Of a stretch of 43,287 bases of DNA, positions 29,739 to 38,808 are shown in pieces. Source of the DNA: Bacteroidota bacterium (lineage in GTDB: Bacteria; Bacteroidota; Bacteroidia; Bacteroidales; GCA-2711565); contig PIVJ01000015.1 in assembly GCA_003353955.1 (NCBI GenBank), positions 1-43,287 of the forward strand, read 5' to 3'. A program made the position numbers and the translations under genes. Each line of letters starts with the position of its first letter. The stretch's first letter is position 1. The notes under the pieces are model-generated. The model saw nothing but the letters and a program-made list of their open reading frames with translations. It was not told the origin of the DNA and ran no database searches.

Positions 29739-31622
29739 ATGCGTAGATTTATCTTCCTACTAATTCCTTTCATATTTTTACTAAGCTATACCACATATGC
29801 TCAAAGAAGTTGGGGAGGAAGCCCTCCAAGTTTTTCTCAGAAAGGAATAAAAACTGATGTGCCTCTAATGAATATTTCTTCAATTAATATGAAGGAGAGA
29901 TTCAATGAGGCAGACTATGATAAGTCAGCCTTAGATCCGTTTAAAATTGGTTATACGATAAATACGAATTTTAATTTGATCAATGCCGGAATATGGGAAA
30001 ACGTGAGAAATGGGGACAGAATTTGGAGATTATCAGTTAGGTCTGAAGGAGCGGAGGCCTTGACTGTATATTTTACAGATTTTTATTTGCCAAACCATTG
30101 TGAGCTATTTATTTATAATGAAGACAGATCCGTTGTTTTGGGATCTTATACCTCAGAGAACAACTCAGATAATGGAATATTTGTCACAGAAATGATCGAA
30201 GGAGAGATGATAACTTTTGAATTGTATCAAAATCGTAATTCTAAAGAAGAAGCTAAATTTACAATCAATGAGATAGGTCATATTTATCAGTATGCCGGAT
30301 GGCCAGATATCTCACTCAAGGACTTTGGAGATTCGCATTCATGCGAAGTGAACGTTAATTGTGCGGAAGGTGAATATTGGCAGAGTCAAAAGAGGAGTGT
30401 TGTCCGGATCAGAGTAATAGAGAACAACACACTTTGGTGGTGTTCTGGTGCCTTGATTAATAATGCAAACCAGGATTTCACACCCTATTTGCTAACCGCC
30501 GAACATTGCGGTAAATATTCAAGTACATTTGAATATAGTAATTGGCTTTTTTACTTTAATTATGAAACTTCTAATTGCGAAAACCCTAATCAGGAGCCCA
30601 CTTTAAATAGAATGACCGGTTCACAATTACTAGCAAAAGCTTCTCTGAGCCAAGGTTCCGAGTTTAAGCTTTTGTTGTTAAATAATGATGTTCCGCCGGC
30701 TTTTAACCCATATTTTAGTGGTTGGGATCGCAGGGGTCAAACAAGTCAATCCGGAGTTAGTATTCATCATCCCACAGGAGACATAAAGAAAATATCCACC
30801 TTTAGTCAGCCATTAATCTCGAGCATATATAAGGAAGAGACTGAGGATCCCAATGGTAAATTCTGGAAAGTTATATGGGCAGAAACCGCCAATGGGAATG
30901 GAGTTACGGAAGGTGGTTCTTCCGGCTCACCGATATTCAATTCGGAAGGGAGATTAATTGGTAGTTTGACTGGGGGATTTGCGGAGTGTTCTAATTTAAC
31001 ATTCTCCGATTATTATGGAAAGTTTGCTTATAGTTGGGAGTCCAATGGAACTTCAGATGATTTGCAATTAAAAGCATGGCTTGATCCGCAAAACACAGGA
31101 CTTGTTACGCTTGATGGAATCGGTTATGAGGAGTTTTTTATACCCGAGTTCAAAGCTGATACAGTCATTGTACCTGTTGGAGGGTCACTTAATTTTAGTG
31201 ATCTTTCAGTGGGAACAATTGATAATTGGGAGTGGACTTTTGAAGGAGCGCTTCCATCTTCTTCAAGTTTAGAAAGCCCATTCGATGTTATTTATAATAA
31301 TATTGGATACCACGATGTAAGCCTACGCATTTCGAATAGCTCCAGAAATGAGTATATCATAAAACCGAATTATATTAAAGTTGTTCCTATTGTATCACCT
31401 ATTCCAACCAATGATAATATTACCATATATTTAGGTACAACTCCTATCGATAATGTAGTGTTCACAATTTATGATGCATTAGGACAGGAAGTTGATAAAT
31501 ATTATTCCGGTGGAGCTATTAAAAGTAAAGTGCTAGATTTAAGCCATTACAAAACGGGATTTTATTTTTTGAAAGTTCAAACAGCAGAATACACCCAAAC
31601 TCATAAAATAGCAATCTATTAA
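29739..31622 (+). CDS. secreted lysyl-endopeptidase-like serine protease with PKD and T9SS sorting domains
   Basis: The 627-residue protein has a signal peptide (to YAQ, about 22), a propeptide-like region and a trypsin-fold domain closest to lysyl endopeptidases. His256 is in LLTAEHCG and Ser395 in GGSSGSP, with FSGWDRRGQTSQSG and IHHPTGDIKKIS between. The position expected for the catalytic Asp (SDxxLLxL) is Glu308 in GSEFKLLLLN. A PKD-like domain (about 470-550) and a C-terminal type IX sorting domain (SPIPTNDNITIYL to HKIAIY) follow. It should be exported through the T9SS and attached or released at the surface. Activity is uncertain because of Glu308. Confidence 0.88.
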   Translation: MRRFIFLLIPFIFLLSYTTYAQRSWGGSPPSFSQKGIKTDVPLMNISSINMKERFNEADYDKSALDPFKIGYTINTNFNLINAGIWENVRNGDRIWRLSVRSEGAEALTVYFTDFYLPNHCELFIYNEDRSVVLGSYTSENNSDNGIFVTEMIEGEMITFELYQNRNSKEEAKFTINEIGHIYQYAGWPDISLKDFGDSHSCEVNVNCAEGEYWQSQKRSVVRIRVIENNTLWWCSGALINNANQDFTPYLLTAEHCGKYSSTFEYSNWLFYFNYETSNCENPNQEPTLNRMTGSQLLAKASLSQGSEFKLLLLNNDVPPAFNPYFSGWDRRGQTSQSGVSIHHPTGDIKKISTFSQPLISSIYKEETEDPNGKFWKVIWAETANGNGVTEGGSSGSPIFNSEGRLIGSLTGGFAECSNLTFSDYYGKFAYSWESNGTSDDLQLKAWLDPQNTGLVTLDGIGYEEFFIPEFKADTVIVPVGGSLNFSDLSVGTIDNWEWTFEGALPSSSSLESPFDVIYNNIGYHDVSLRISNSSRNEYIIKPNYIKVVPIVSPIPTNDNITIYLGTTPIDNVVFTIYDALGQEVDKYYSGGAIKSKVLDLSHYKTGFYFLKVQTAEYTQTHKIAIY

Positions 31623-32666
31623 TTAATTAGCATCCAATAATTTATGGTTTGAGTATTGATCCCATCTTTCCAAGGTTGTTTTCATATCTGTTGGGAGTTC
31701 AGAATCAAATTCTATATATGCATTTGTAGTCGGGTGTTTAAATCCAAGGTACTTTGCATGGAGGGCTTGGCGAGGTAATAGTTTAAAACAATTTTGAACA
31801 AATTGTTTGTATTTGGTAAAAGTGGTTCCTTTCAAAATTGCATTTCCACCATAGGTTTCATCATTAAAAAGTGGATGGCCAATGTATTTAAAATGTGCTC
31901 TGATCTGGTGCGTCCGGCCTGTTTCAAGCTGGCATTCGACTAAGCTTACATAACCGAAACTCTTAATTAGGTTATAATGAGTTGTCGCCTCTCTTCCGTA
32001 TTCTCCACCAGGAAACACAGTCATTACTTTTCTATTTTTTAAACTACGCCCAATGTTTCCGGTAATGGTTCCAACTTCTTCTTTTGGTGTTCCCCAAACC
32101 AGTGCCTGGTATTTTCTTTTTATGGTGTGATCAAAAAATTCCTTCGCAAGCTTGGTTTGCGTAATTTCATTCTTGGCAACTAATAATATACCGGTTGTAT
32201 TTTTATCAATGCGGTGAACCAAATAAGGATGTGCATCGGCTAGCTTATTTGGTGAATTATTTCGTAGATAGTAGGTTAACGCATTTACCAATGTTCCGTC
32301 ATAATTTCCGAATCCGGGATGTACAACCATTCCAGCTTCTTTATTTACCAATAAAATGTCATCATCCTCATAAACGATATCAATGGCAATATTTTGTGGT
32401 ATAATCTCAACTTCGCGGGGAGGATATGCTAAAACAATAGAAATAACATCTGCTGGCCTCACCTTATAATTTGATTTGATGGGTTTGCCGTTCACTAAAA
32501 TATTATCAGCCTTTGCAGCATTCTGTATTTTATTTCTAGAAACATTCATGATTCGATCCATCAGGAATTTATCGATACGGATCAGTGTTTGACCTTGATC
32601 CACTACAAAATTATAATGCTCAAAAAGATCATTTGATTCTTCTATCGGTTCTTTATGATCACTCAT
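31623..32666 (-). CDS. rluD: RluA-family 23S rRNA pseudouridine synthase (RluD type)
   Basis: It converts uridines to pseudouridine in rRNA. The 347-residue protein has an N-terminal S4 RNA-binding domain (about 28-80; RNKIQNAAKADNILVNG) and the catalytic core with Asp154 in HRIDKNTTGILLVAKN. ETGRTHQIRAHF completes the family pattern. RluD itself modifies helix 69, but paralogues are hard to separate by sequence. Its stop directly abuts the stop of the convergent protease gene. It lies 50 nt after the PASTA gene and is probably co-transcribed with it. Confidence 0.9.
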   Translation of the reverse strand: MSDHKEPIEESNDLFEHYNFVVDQGQTLIRIDKFLMDRIMNVSRNKIQNAAKADNILVNGKPIKSNYKVRPADVISIVLAYPPREVEIIPQNIAIDIVYEDDDILLVNKEAGMVVHPGFGNYDGTLVNALTYYLRNNSPNKLADAHPYLVHRIDKNTTGILLVAKNEITQTKLAKEFFDHTIKRKYQALVWGTPKEEVGTITGNIGRSLKNRKVMTVFPGGEYGREATTHYNLIKSFGYVSLVECQLETGRTHQIRAHFKYIGHPLFNDETYGGNAILKGTTFTKYKQFVQNCFKLLPRQALHAKYLGFKHPTTNAYIEFDSELPTDMKTTLERWDQYSNHKLLDAN

Positions 32667-32716
32667 AATTTATTTATTGATGGTGTCAATTACAACTCAA
32701 ACATGAGAGAGTCAAT

Positions 32717-33562
32717 CTAAATTGAGTCCATTCTCAAGGTGGTATCAGGTTGTAAGCTTTTAATATACTTCGTAAAATCAATGATGGAGTCGGAGCGATA
32801 CCAGAGGTTCATGAAATCACCATGATTGTATTGAGTTTCCTCATTCCAAACCGGTTCTTGAAGATAAACTTTCATCTGATTTTTATTATCCTGATCAAGA
32901 TATACCTCTTCTCCTAAATTAAACGATGCATAATGAAGCTTTTTCTCAGCCTCCTTTTTTGTCAAACCAATAAGAAAAGGAACCAATAATTTTCGTGAAT
33001 AATATCCTTTACCTAAAATCAGATCAATTTTTGAATGAATCTGAATTAATGAATCAGGATAAATCGTATCTCCTTGGTACATCTGAGCCAATACAGCATT
33101 TTCTGCAAAATCAGGAACGTAATCGAGTATGTTTACCGCCAATCTGGACATTTCAAGTCTTACAAGTGATTGTCTTAAAGACAGATCAACTAAATTCGGC
33201 ATGGGAACCATTTCAATGGATTGAGTCACAACGGTTAGATAAATTTTTCGATTTCTTTTAACGGTGGAATAAGGAAGCGGATTTTGGGAAATTACAGTTC
33301 CACTGGCTCGACTAATATCGAATACCGAATCGGTTACAATGAACCGAAAATTGTTTCGATCATCAATGCTGTCTAATCTTGAGATGGTTGAGCCTGAATA
33401 ATCAGGAACTCTAATTGCTTCGCCGTGAAATGTGTACCATTTTATAATTTGGAAAACGATTAATAAAAGGATAAAACTTCCAATCACAGCAATTCCTAGA
33501 TGTAGATAAAATTTCTTTTGCCGCAGAAAATTAAAGAACGTCTTTTTTTGTATATTTAACAT
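32717..33562 (-). CDS. membrane-anchored PASTA-domain protein
   Basis: The 281-residue protein has one membrane segment (about 21-43: YLHLGIAVIGSFILLLIVFQ) and about three PASTA repeats: IRVPDYSGSTISRL, MVPMPNLVDLSLRQSLVRLE and LLVPFLIGLTKKEAEKKLHY. PASTA domains sense or bind peptidoglycan. There is no kinase or transpeptidase domain, unlike Firmicute PASTA proteins. It sits between ddl (divergent) and rluD, a neighbourhood common in Bacteroidota, which points to cell-wall work. Confidence 0.88.
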   Translation of the reverse strand: MLNIQKKTFFNFLRQKKFYLHLGIAVIGSFILLLIVFQIIKWYTFHGEAIRVPDYSGSTISRLDSIDDRNNFRFIVTDSVFDISRASGTVISQNPLPYSTVKRNRKIYLTVVTQSIEMVPMPNLVDLSLRQSLVRLEMSRLAVNILDYVPDFAENAVLAQMYQGDTIYPDSLIQIHSKIDLILGKGYYSRKLLVPFLIGLTKKEAEKKLHYASFNLGEEVYLDQDNKNQMKVYLQEPVWNEETQYNHGDFMNLWYRSDSIIDFTKYIKSLQPDTTLRMDSI

Positions 33563-33607
33563 GTGCTTCTTAATAATTTCTACTTTATGGGATATTAATT
33601 AATAACT

Positions 33608-33640
33608 CAAATTTAGGGATTAATATTGGATTGAGACAAA
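33608..33640 (-). promoter_or_regulatory. promoter of the PASTA-rluD unit
   Basis: On the minus strand TTTG (33640-33637) and TAAATTTG (33615-33608) are 21 bp apart, a full match to the Bacteroidota consensus. It lies 45 nt before the PASTA gene start. No equally good promoter was found for the divergent ddl. Confidence 0.75.
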
Positions 33641-33690
33641 GATAAATTAAATACTAATTGAGTCGTTAACCCGAAAGTATATTCTCAAAT

Positions 33691-34668
33691 ATGAAAAAAA
33701 ATGTTGCAATAATTGCAGGTGGAGATTCTGGCGAGTACGAAATCTCTATCGGTAGCGCCACGGTCGTTTACAAAAATTTGGATAACACAAAATATAATCC
33801 ATACCTTATCATAATTAAAGGGCAGGATTGGTTTTATCTGGATAAAGACAATGAGAAATTTATCATTGATAAAGCTGACTTTAGCTTATTTATTGATGGG
33901 AGCAAATTGTTGTTTGACGTAATTTTTAATGTAATCCATGGCAGGCCTGGAGAGAATGGTATAATCCAGGGTTATTTTGATTTATTAGAAATTCCGTACA
34001 CATCGTCCGGTTTAACAGCATCTGCACTAACTTTTAATAAGGGATTTTGCAATAAAATAGTTGCTTGTACTGGAACCCTAGTCGCCAAATCGATTCATTT
34101 GTTTAATAGAGAGCTCCCTCAGGCTCAAACCATTCTTGAACAATTGAAATTACCCCTTTTTGTTAAACCAGCTAATGGTGGTTCAAGCGTTGCAACTTCT
34201 AAAGTCTTGAAGAACACGGATCTTTTAGAGGCGATTGATTTGGCTTTTAGTGAGGATGATGAAGTTTTGGTTGAAGAATTTATCGAAGGTAGAGAAATAT
34301 CTTGCGGTGTTATTAATTATTTAGGAAAGATGATGATTTTTCCAATAACTGAAATTATTAGTAAGACTGATTTTTTTGATTATGAGGCAAAATATACCGA
34401 AGGGATGGCAGATAAAATTACACCGGCTGATATTCCAGCTGAGGTTGAGTTTGATTGCAAGGCGATATCATCAGATTTATATCAAAAATTGAACTGCAAA
34501 GGAGTGGTTAGATTTGATTATATTTTTAATGATTCAGCAATTTATTTCTTAGAAGTTAACACAATTCCGGGGCTTTCCGAGATGAGTACTATTCCTCAAC
34601 AAGCTGAACATATGGGCATATCAACTGCTGAGCTATTTAATATGATGATTACAAATGCGCTTCAGTGA
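33691..34668 (+). CDS. ddl: D-alanine--D-alanine ligase
   Basis: It joins two D-alanines with ATP for the peptidoglycan stem peptide. The 325-residue protein has the ATP-grasp fold. The N-terminal loop is GGDSGEYEISIGSA, followed by NVIHGRPGENGIIQGYFDLL and PYTSSGLTASALTFNKGFCN. FVKPANGGSSVATSKV, VEEFIEGREISCGV and EVNTIPGLSEMSTIP complete the ATP and metal sites. The length is near the E. coli DdlB size. Cycloserine targets this family. Confidence 0.95.
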   Translation: MKKNVAIIAGGDSGEYEISIGSATVVYKNLDNTKYNPYLIIIKGQDWFYLDKDNEKFIIDKADFSLFIDGSKLLFDVIFNVIHGRPGENGIIQGYFDLLEIPYTSSGLTASALTFNKGFCNKIVACTGTLVAKSIHLFNRELPQAQTILEQLKLPLFVKPANGGSSVATSKVLKNTDLLEAIDLAFSEDDEVLVEEFIEGREISCGVINYLGKMMIFPITEIISKTDFFDYEAKYTEGMADKITPADIPAEVEFDCKAISSDLYQKLNCKGVVRFDYIFNDSAIYFLEVNTIPGLSEMSTIPQQAEHMGISTAELFNMMITNALQ

Positions 34669-34748
34669 TAACACCGATTTTCGATATATCACATATTTTT
34701 GCATCACTCATTTCCCAATTGGTAATAAGTACCATAATCAAGACATTA

Positions 34749-34826
34749 GACTTTAGATAAATTCTTTTTTTCTAACATCTAAGGTCTTATATCTTGAAAT
34801 CTTGTTGAATCAGTGAGACTCTGATT
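34749..34826 (+). other. intergenic hairpins downstream of ddl
   Basis: AGACTTTAGAT (34749-34759) pairs with ATCTAAGGTCT (34778-34788) with one G-U pair and a T-rich 18-nt loop. AATCAG (34808-34813) pairs with CTGATT (34821-34826), followed by four T. The second could be a weak rightward terminator for ddl. The 242-nt gap otherwise shows no gene. Confidence 0.4.
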
Positions 34827-34854
34827 TTGCGAAACAAAATTAAATAAGGACAAA

Positions 34855-34896
34855 AAACAAAAAAGGCACAACATAATAAATATTGCGCCTTTTTAA
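34855..34896 (-). terminator. terminator of the S41 protease gene, probably bidirectional
   Basis: AAAAAGGCACAA (34860-34871) and TTGCGCCTTTTT (34883-34894) form a 12-bp stem with one mismatch. On the minus strand it is followed by a T-rich tract, 16 nt after the S41 stop. The rightward reading also has five T, so it may also stop ddl transcripts. Confidence 0.75.
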
Positions 34897-34910
34897 AATC
34901 TATAAGCCTT

Positions 34911-36527
34911 TTATTTATTGTAACTAAGCTTGCTGAACAATTCACCATTCCGGGATATCTCGTAAGCTTTTTGGAAACCGTCATCTATATCCAACATTAC
35001 CTTGTGATACACATCCTGTGTCCATAAATTTCCACCTATTAATCCTTTTAATGAGTACTTTATCGCTTCTTGTGATGTATTCAATCCTTCCTCAACAACC
35101 GGTACACCTTTATCAATTCCAAAATCCGTGAACTGCTTAAGAAAACTATCAGTGATAATAAAGTTTTTTACATATTCATCATCACTTTCATATTCATTTA
35201 AAATTCGCAGCCTGTTATCATCAACATATTGTAATACAAATTCATTAAATACGCCTTTGCGAGTCAAGTCTGCATAATATCTAGATCTCCTGGTTGTATC
35301 CACTGGAACAAATACATCAGGCATAATTCCACCCCCACCATAAACCAGTCTTTTACCCGGAGTAAAATACTTTAATGAATCCGGGAATTGGATACTATCA
35401 GATGTCAGAAACTCACCGTTTTGATGCCTATTGTATAAATCTTTATAATAATCCTCAACACCATTGTCATATGGTTTTTGAATTAAGCGACCTGTTGGCG
35501 TATAATACCTTGCAGTTGTTAAGCGAATTACCGAACCGTCAGGTAGCTGGCATGGTCGTTGAACCAGACCTTTACCAAATGAGCGACGACCGACGATAAT
35601 CCCTCGATCCCAATCCTGAATTGCCCCTGCCACAATTTCACTTGCGGATGCAGATCCTTCATCTATTAACACCACCACATCTTCATTCTTAAAACTTCCA
35701 CGTGCAGTAGATTTATATTCCTCAACAGGGCTGTTAATACCTTCTGTAAATACAATCATTTTTCCGACCGAAAGAAATTCATCACTAATCTGAATTGCCG
35801 ATTGCATCACTCCGCCACCATTTCTACGCAAATCAAAGATTAGTTTTTTCATTCCTAGGCTCTTGAGTAATGCCATTGAGCCTTCAAATTCATTATACGT
35901 TGTTTGCGAAAAGCGGTTAAGTTTTATGTAGCCAATTTCATCATCCACCATAAAAGTGGCACCAATACTATTCACTGGAATCTTATCACGGATGATGGTA
36001 AAATCTAACAAATCTGATATTCCTTTGCGGAGTACCACAATGTTTACCTTTGTCCCTTTGGGTCCTCTCAAATGATCAAAAACAAACTGATTGTCTATGT
36101 CTTTTCCAAAAGAGTTTTTACCGTCAATTTTGATTATCTTATCACCTGCAAGAATACCAACGCTTTCAGAAGGTCCTCCATGAATTGGTGCTATAACCAT
36201 CAGCGTATCCTTATAAATTTGGAATGAAATTCCGACACCTTCAAAATTTCCTCTAAGTGGCTCATCAGCAGCGGGCAAGTCTTCCTTTGAAATATAACGC
36301 GAATGTGGATCAAGTTCTTTTAAGGTTTCAATGATGGCATTTTCAACCAATTTTGCTTCATTTACCGTATCAACATAGGCATCGCGAATAATTTTCATCG
36401 CTGATGCCAATTTTTTAATATTTTGATTTGGATCAGTATTTTGAGCATTTGTGAGAGTAGGTGTTACCAGAAGAATGATAAAGACTAAAACACTCTTAAG
36501 TAATAACATTGGATTTAATAGTTTCAT
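34911..36527 (-). CDS. C-terminal processing peptidase (S41, CtpA/Prc type)
   Basis: This is a periplasmic serine protease that trims or degrades envelope proteins. The 538-residue protein has a signal peptide (to TNAQ, about 29) and a PDZ domain (about 88-165; GILAGDKIIKIDGK). The S41 core has Ser294 in EGSASASEIVAG and Lys319 in SFGKGLVQ, the same 25-residue spacing as Ser430 and Lys455 in E. coli Prc, so it should be active. About 200 C-terminal residues follow and are not recognised. It lies 119 nt after the E1 gene with its own promoter. Confidence 0.93.
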   Translation of the reverse strand: MKLLNPMLLLKSVLVFIILLVTPTLTNAQNTDPNQNIKKLASAMKIIRDAYVDTVNEAKLVENAIIETLKELDPHSRYISKEDLPAADEPLRGNFEGVGISFQIYKDTLMVIAPIHGGPSESVGILAGDKIIKIDGKNSFGKDIDNQFVFDHLRGPKGTKVNIVVLRKGISDLLDFTIIRDKIPVNSIGATFMVDDEIGYIKLNRFSQTTYNEFEGSMALLKSLGMKKLIFDLRRNGGGVMQSAIQISDEFLSVGKMIVFTEGINSPVEEYKSTARGSFKNEDVVVLIDEGSASASEIVAGAIQDWDRGIIVGRRSFGKGLVQRPCQLPDGSVIRLTTARYYTPTGRLIQKPYDNGVEDYYKDLYNRHQNGEFLTSDSIQFPDSLKYFTPGKRLVYGGGGIMPDVFVPVDTTRRSRYYADLTRKGVFNEFVLQYVDDNRLRILNEYESDDEYVKNFIITDSFLKQFTDFGIDKGVPVVEEGLNTSQEAIKYSLKGLIGGNLWTQDVYHKVMLDIDDGFQKAYEISRNGELFSKLSYNK

Positions 36528-36544
36528 TGTGATTTATTTTATTT

Positions 36545-36574
36545 CAAAATTAAAAAGAAATATACGCTGGCAAT
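36545..36574 (-). promoter_or_regulatory. promoter of the S41 protease gene
   Basis: On the minus strand TAATTTTG (36552-36545) is preceded by ATTG (36574-36571) with 18 bp between, slightly short of the usual 19-21. The start codon lies 17 nt downstream. Confidence 0.5.
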
Positions 36575-36646
36575 GATGTGAACTGTTATTATTGTGTTAA
36601 AATTTGTTAAGACGTATAAAGTATGACACTATAGCTAACAAAAACC

Positions 36647-38716
36647 CTAATACGCTAACAACGCTAATGCAGCATCATATATTTTATCTTCGTTAGGGAG
36701 AACAGCCTTTTCCAAAATCCTGTTAAATCCAACAGGAGTAAATGTTGAACCAACCCTACGCACGGGGGCATCTAGTGATTCAAAGCATTCGTTAACGATC
36801 ATTGCTGATAGTTCGGCACCAAATCCGGAAAACACTTTATCTTCATGAACAACCAAGGCACGACTTGTTTTCCGAACTGATTTTAAAATTGTTTCTTTAT
36901 CGAGGGGGATTAAAGAACGAATATCTATTACCTCTATAGATTTATTGTTTTCTTGAGCAATTTTTTCGGCAACTTTAACACACATATGAGTTGTGTTACC
37001 ATAAGTAACTATACTTAAGTCAGTACCTTTATTCCTTATGCGGGCTTTTCCAAACGGTACTTCAAAGTCATCAGGTACCGGTGCTTCAGCATTTGGATCG
37101 TTGTACAAAGCTTTTGGTTCCAAAAATAGTGTTGGCCCTTTTGAGCGAATACTCGTTCTCAACAATCCGGCTGCATCATCAGCATAAGAAGGATATACAA
37201 TTCTTACACCCGGCAATGTTGATAATGCCCCTTCAATATTTTGAGAATGATAAAGACCCCCTCCGATGTAACCACCTGAGGCTAACCTTACCGTAACATT
37301 TGCTGAGAACTGACCATTGCTTCTCCAATAATCGTGAGTTAACTCCACAAACTGCTCCATAGCCGGCCAGAAGTAATCTGCAAATTCTGCACCTTCCACA
37401 ACAATTCTCACTTTCTCATCAAACCGACTCATCCCATTGGCTGTTCCCATTATAAAATCTTCAGCAATAGGCGCATTAAAAACACGTTTTTTACCGAACT
37501 CTTGCTGCAATCCTTTACTTACATTAAATATTCCTCCTTTATCCTTATTTGCCATATCCTGACCCCAGATGAAAGTATCGTGATTATGACGGAACTCAGC
37601 TTTGAGTGTCTCATTTAATGCCTCGATTAATTTCTTATTCTCTCCTTTCCCATGCGTTAATCCTTCCGGATATTTAGTAGATATATATGCTTCGGGGATT
37701 ACAAATTCATGAATAGATTCCGGTGAAGGATCTGCTGCCTTCATTGCTTTCTTGTGAGCAGTTGAAACAATGCTCTTTACCTCGGTTTCAATGGTGACTA
37801 ATTCTTCTTCGCTAAATATTTCTGAATAGATGAGCCTTTTCCGAAATCGTTTAAGTGGATCTTGCCCTTTTACTTCTAATAATTCATATTGATCACGATA
37901 CAACTCATGACGATCAGAATTTGAATGCGATCCAATCCGAATACAATTGGCGTGAACAATTACCGGAATTCCTTTTTCCTTAACTATTCGCTTTGCTTTG
38001 AGCATAGCATTCATCGAATTAAACGGATCTTTACCATTGCAATAAATTACTTCGAGATTTTTAAACGAAAGAAAATTATCAGCTGCTCTGGGATTCGCAG
38101 TTTGCTCTTTCTTCGGAACAGAAATTCCAAAACCGTTATCCTGAAAAACAAAAATTACAGGAAGCTTTTCATTACTAGCACCATTTATCGCTTCATAAAC
38201 ATATCCTTCCGAAGTGGAAGATTCTCCCTGAGAACTTATGGCCACTCCTTCAGTTTTATAATACTTCATTGCTCGGGCAACGCCTACTGCATGTAGTGTA
38301 TGATTACCGGTAGCTGAAGAAACATTATGCACATTCCATTCCGGCTTCGCAAAATGATTTGACATATGACGACCGCCACCGGCAACATCTGATGCTTTTG
38401 ATATCCCATTTAAAATAATCTCTTCGGCCGTTAATCCGGATGATATGGCGGTTAGCATATCACGATAATAAGGAAATAAATGGTCGGTTTTTTTATTAAA
38501 TGTCTGACCGATCGCTAATTGAATTCCATCGTGACCGGCATATGGGGCATGGTATGACCAACCCAAGGCTTGCTTTAAATAATTAGGTGCTTTCTCATCT
38601 AACTTTCTTCCCAATACCATCAAAGTATACCATTTCTTTAAGGTTTCTTTATCAGTATTTTTAATAGTTAGTTTTTTGTCAATCTTTAACAGTTTATGCT
38701 TTCTATGATATGTCAT
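36647..38716 (-). CDS. 2-oxoacid dehydrogenase E1, fused alpha and beta subunits
   Basis: This is a thiamine-diphosphate enzyme that oxidatively decarboxylates branched-chain or related 2-oxoacids in a complex with E2 and E3. The 689-residue protein joins the alpha part (1-about 345; GGGRHMSNHFAKPE; ThDP motif QGESSTSEG at 163-171 with Asn194) to the beta part (about 360-689; VFNAPIAEDFIMGTANGM; PGVRIVYPSYADDAAGLLRT). The usual GDG of the ThDP motif is GES here. E2 and E3 genes are not in this window. Fusions of this kind are widespread in Bacteroidota; the substrate is uncertain. Confidence 0.88.
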   Translation of the reverse strand: MTYHRKHKLLKIDKKLTIKNTDKETLKKWYTLMVLGRKLDEKAPNYLKQALGWSYHAPYAGHDGIQLAIGQTFNKKTDHLFPYYRDMLTAISSGLTAEEIILNGISKASDVAGGGRHMSNHFAKPEWNVHNVSSATGNHTLHAVGVARAMKYYKTEGVAISSQGESSTSEGYVYEAINGASNEKLPVIFVFQDNGFGISVPKKEQTANPRAADNFLSFKNLEVIYCNGKDPFNSMNAMLKAKRIVKEKGIPVIVHANCIRIGSHSNSDRHELYRDQYELLEVKGQDPLKRFRKRLIYSEIFSEEELVTIETEVKSIVSTAHKKAMKAADPSPESIHEFVIPEAYISTKYPEGLTHGKGENKKLIEALNETLKAEFRHNHDTFIWGQDMANKDKGGIFNVSKGLQQEFGKKRVFNAPIAEDFIMGTANGMSRFDEKVRIVVEGAEFADYFWPAMEQFVELTHDYWRSNGQFSANVTVRLASGGYIGGGLYHSQNIEGALSTLPGVRIVYPSYADDAAGLLRTSIRSKGPTLFLEPKALYNDPNAEAPVPDDFEVPFGKARIRNKGTDLSIVTYGNTTHMCVKVAEKIAQENNKSIEVIDIRSLIPLDKETILKSVRKTSRALVVHEDKVFSGFGAELSAMIVNECFESLDAPVRRVGSTFTPVGFNRILEKAVLPNEDKIYDAALALLAY

Positions 38717-38758
38717 CTTAAGATTGAATATTAATTTAACAGGCTATAAATAATCCTG

Positions 38759-38766
38759 CAAAGGTA
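38759..38766 (-). promoter_or_regulatory. candidate -7 element of the E1 gene
   Basis: TACCTTTG on the minus strand lies 42 nt before the E1 start. The -33 region (TTAC at about 20 bp) is weak. It is the same octamer used at the ribosomal operon and the protease promoters. Confidence 0.6.
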
Positions 38767-38808
38767 CAAAATATTATTTATTTAAAGTAATTCCAGATAA
38801 GGAAATAA

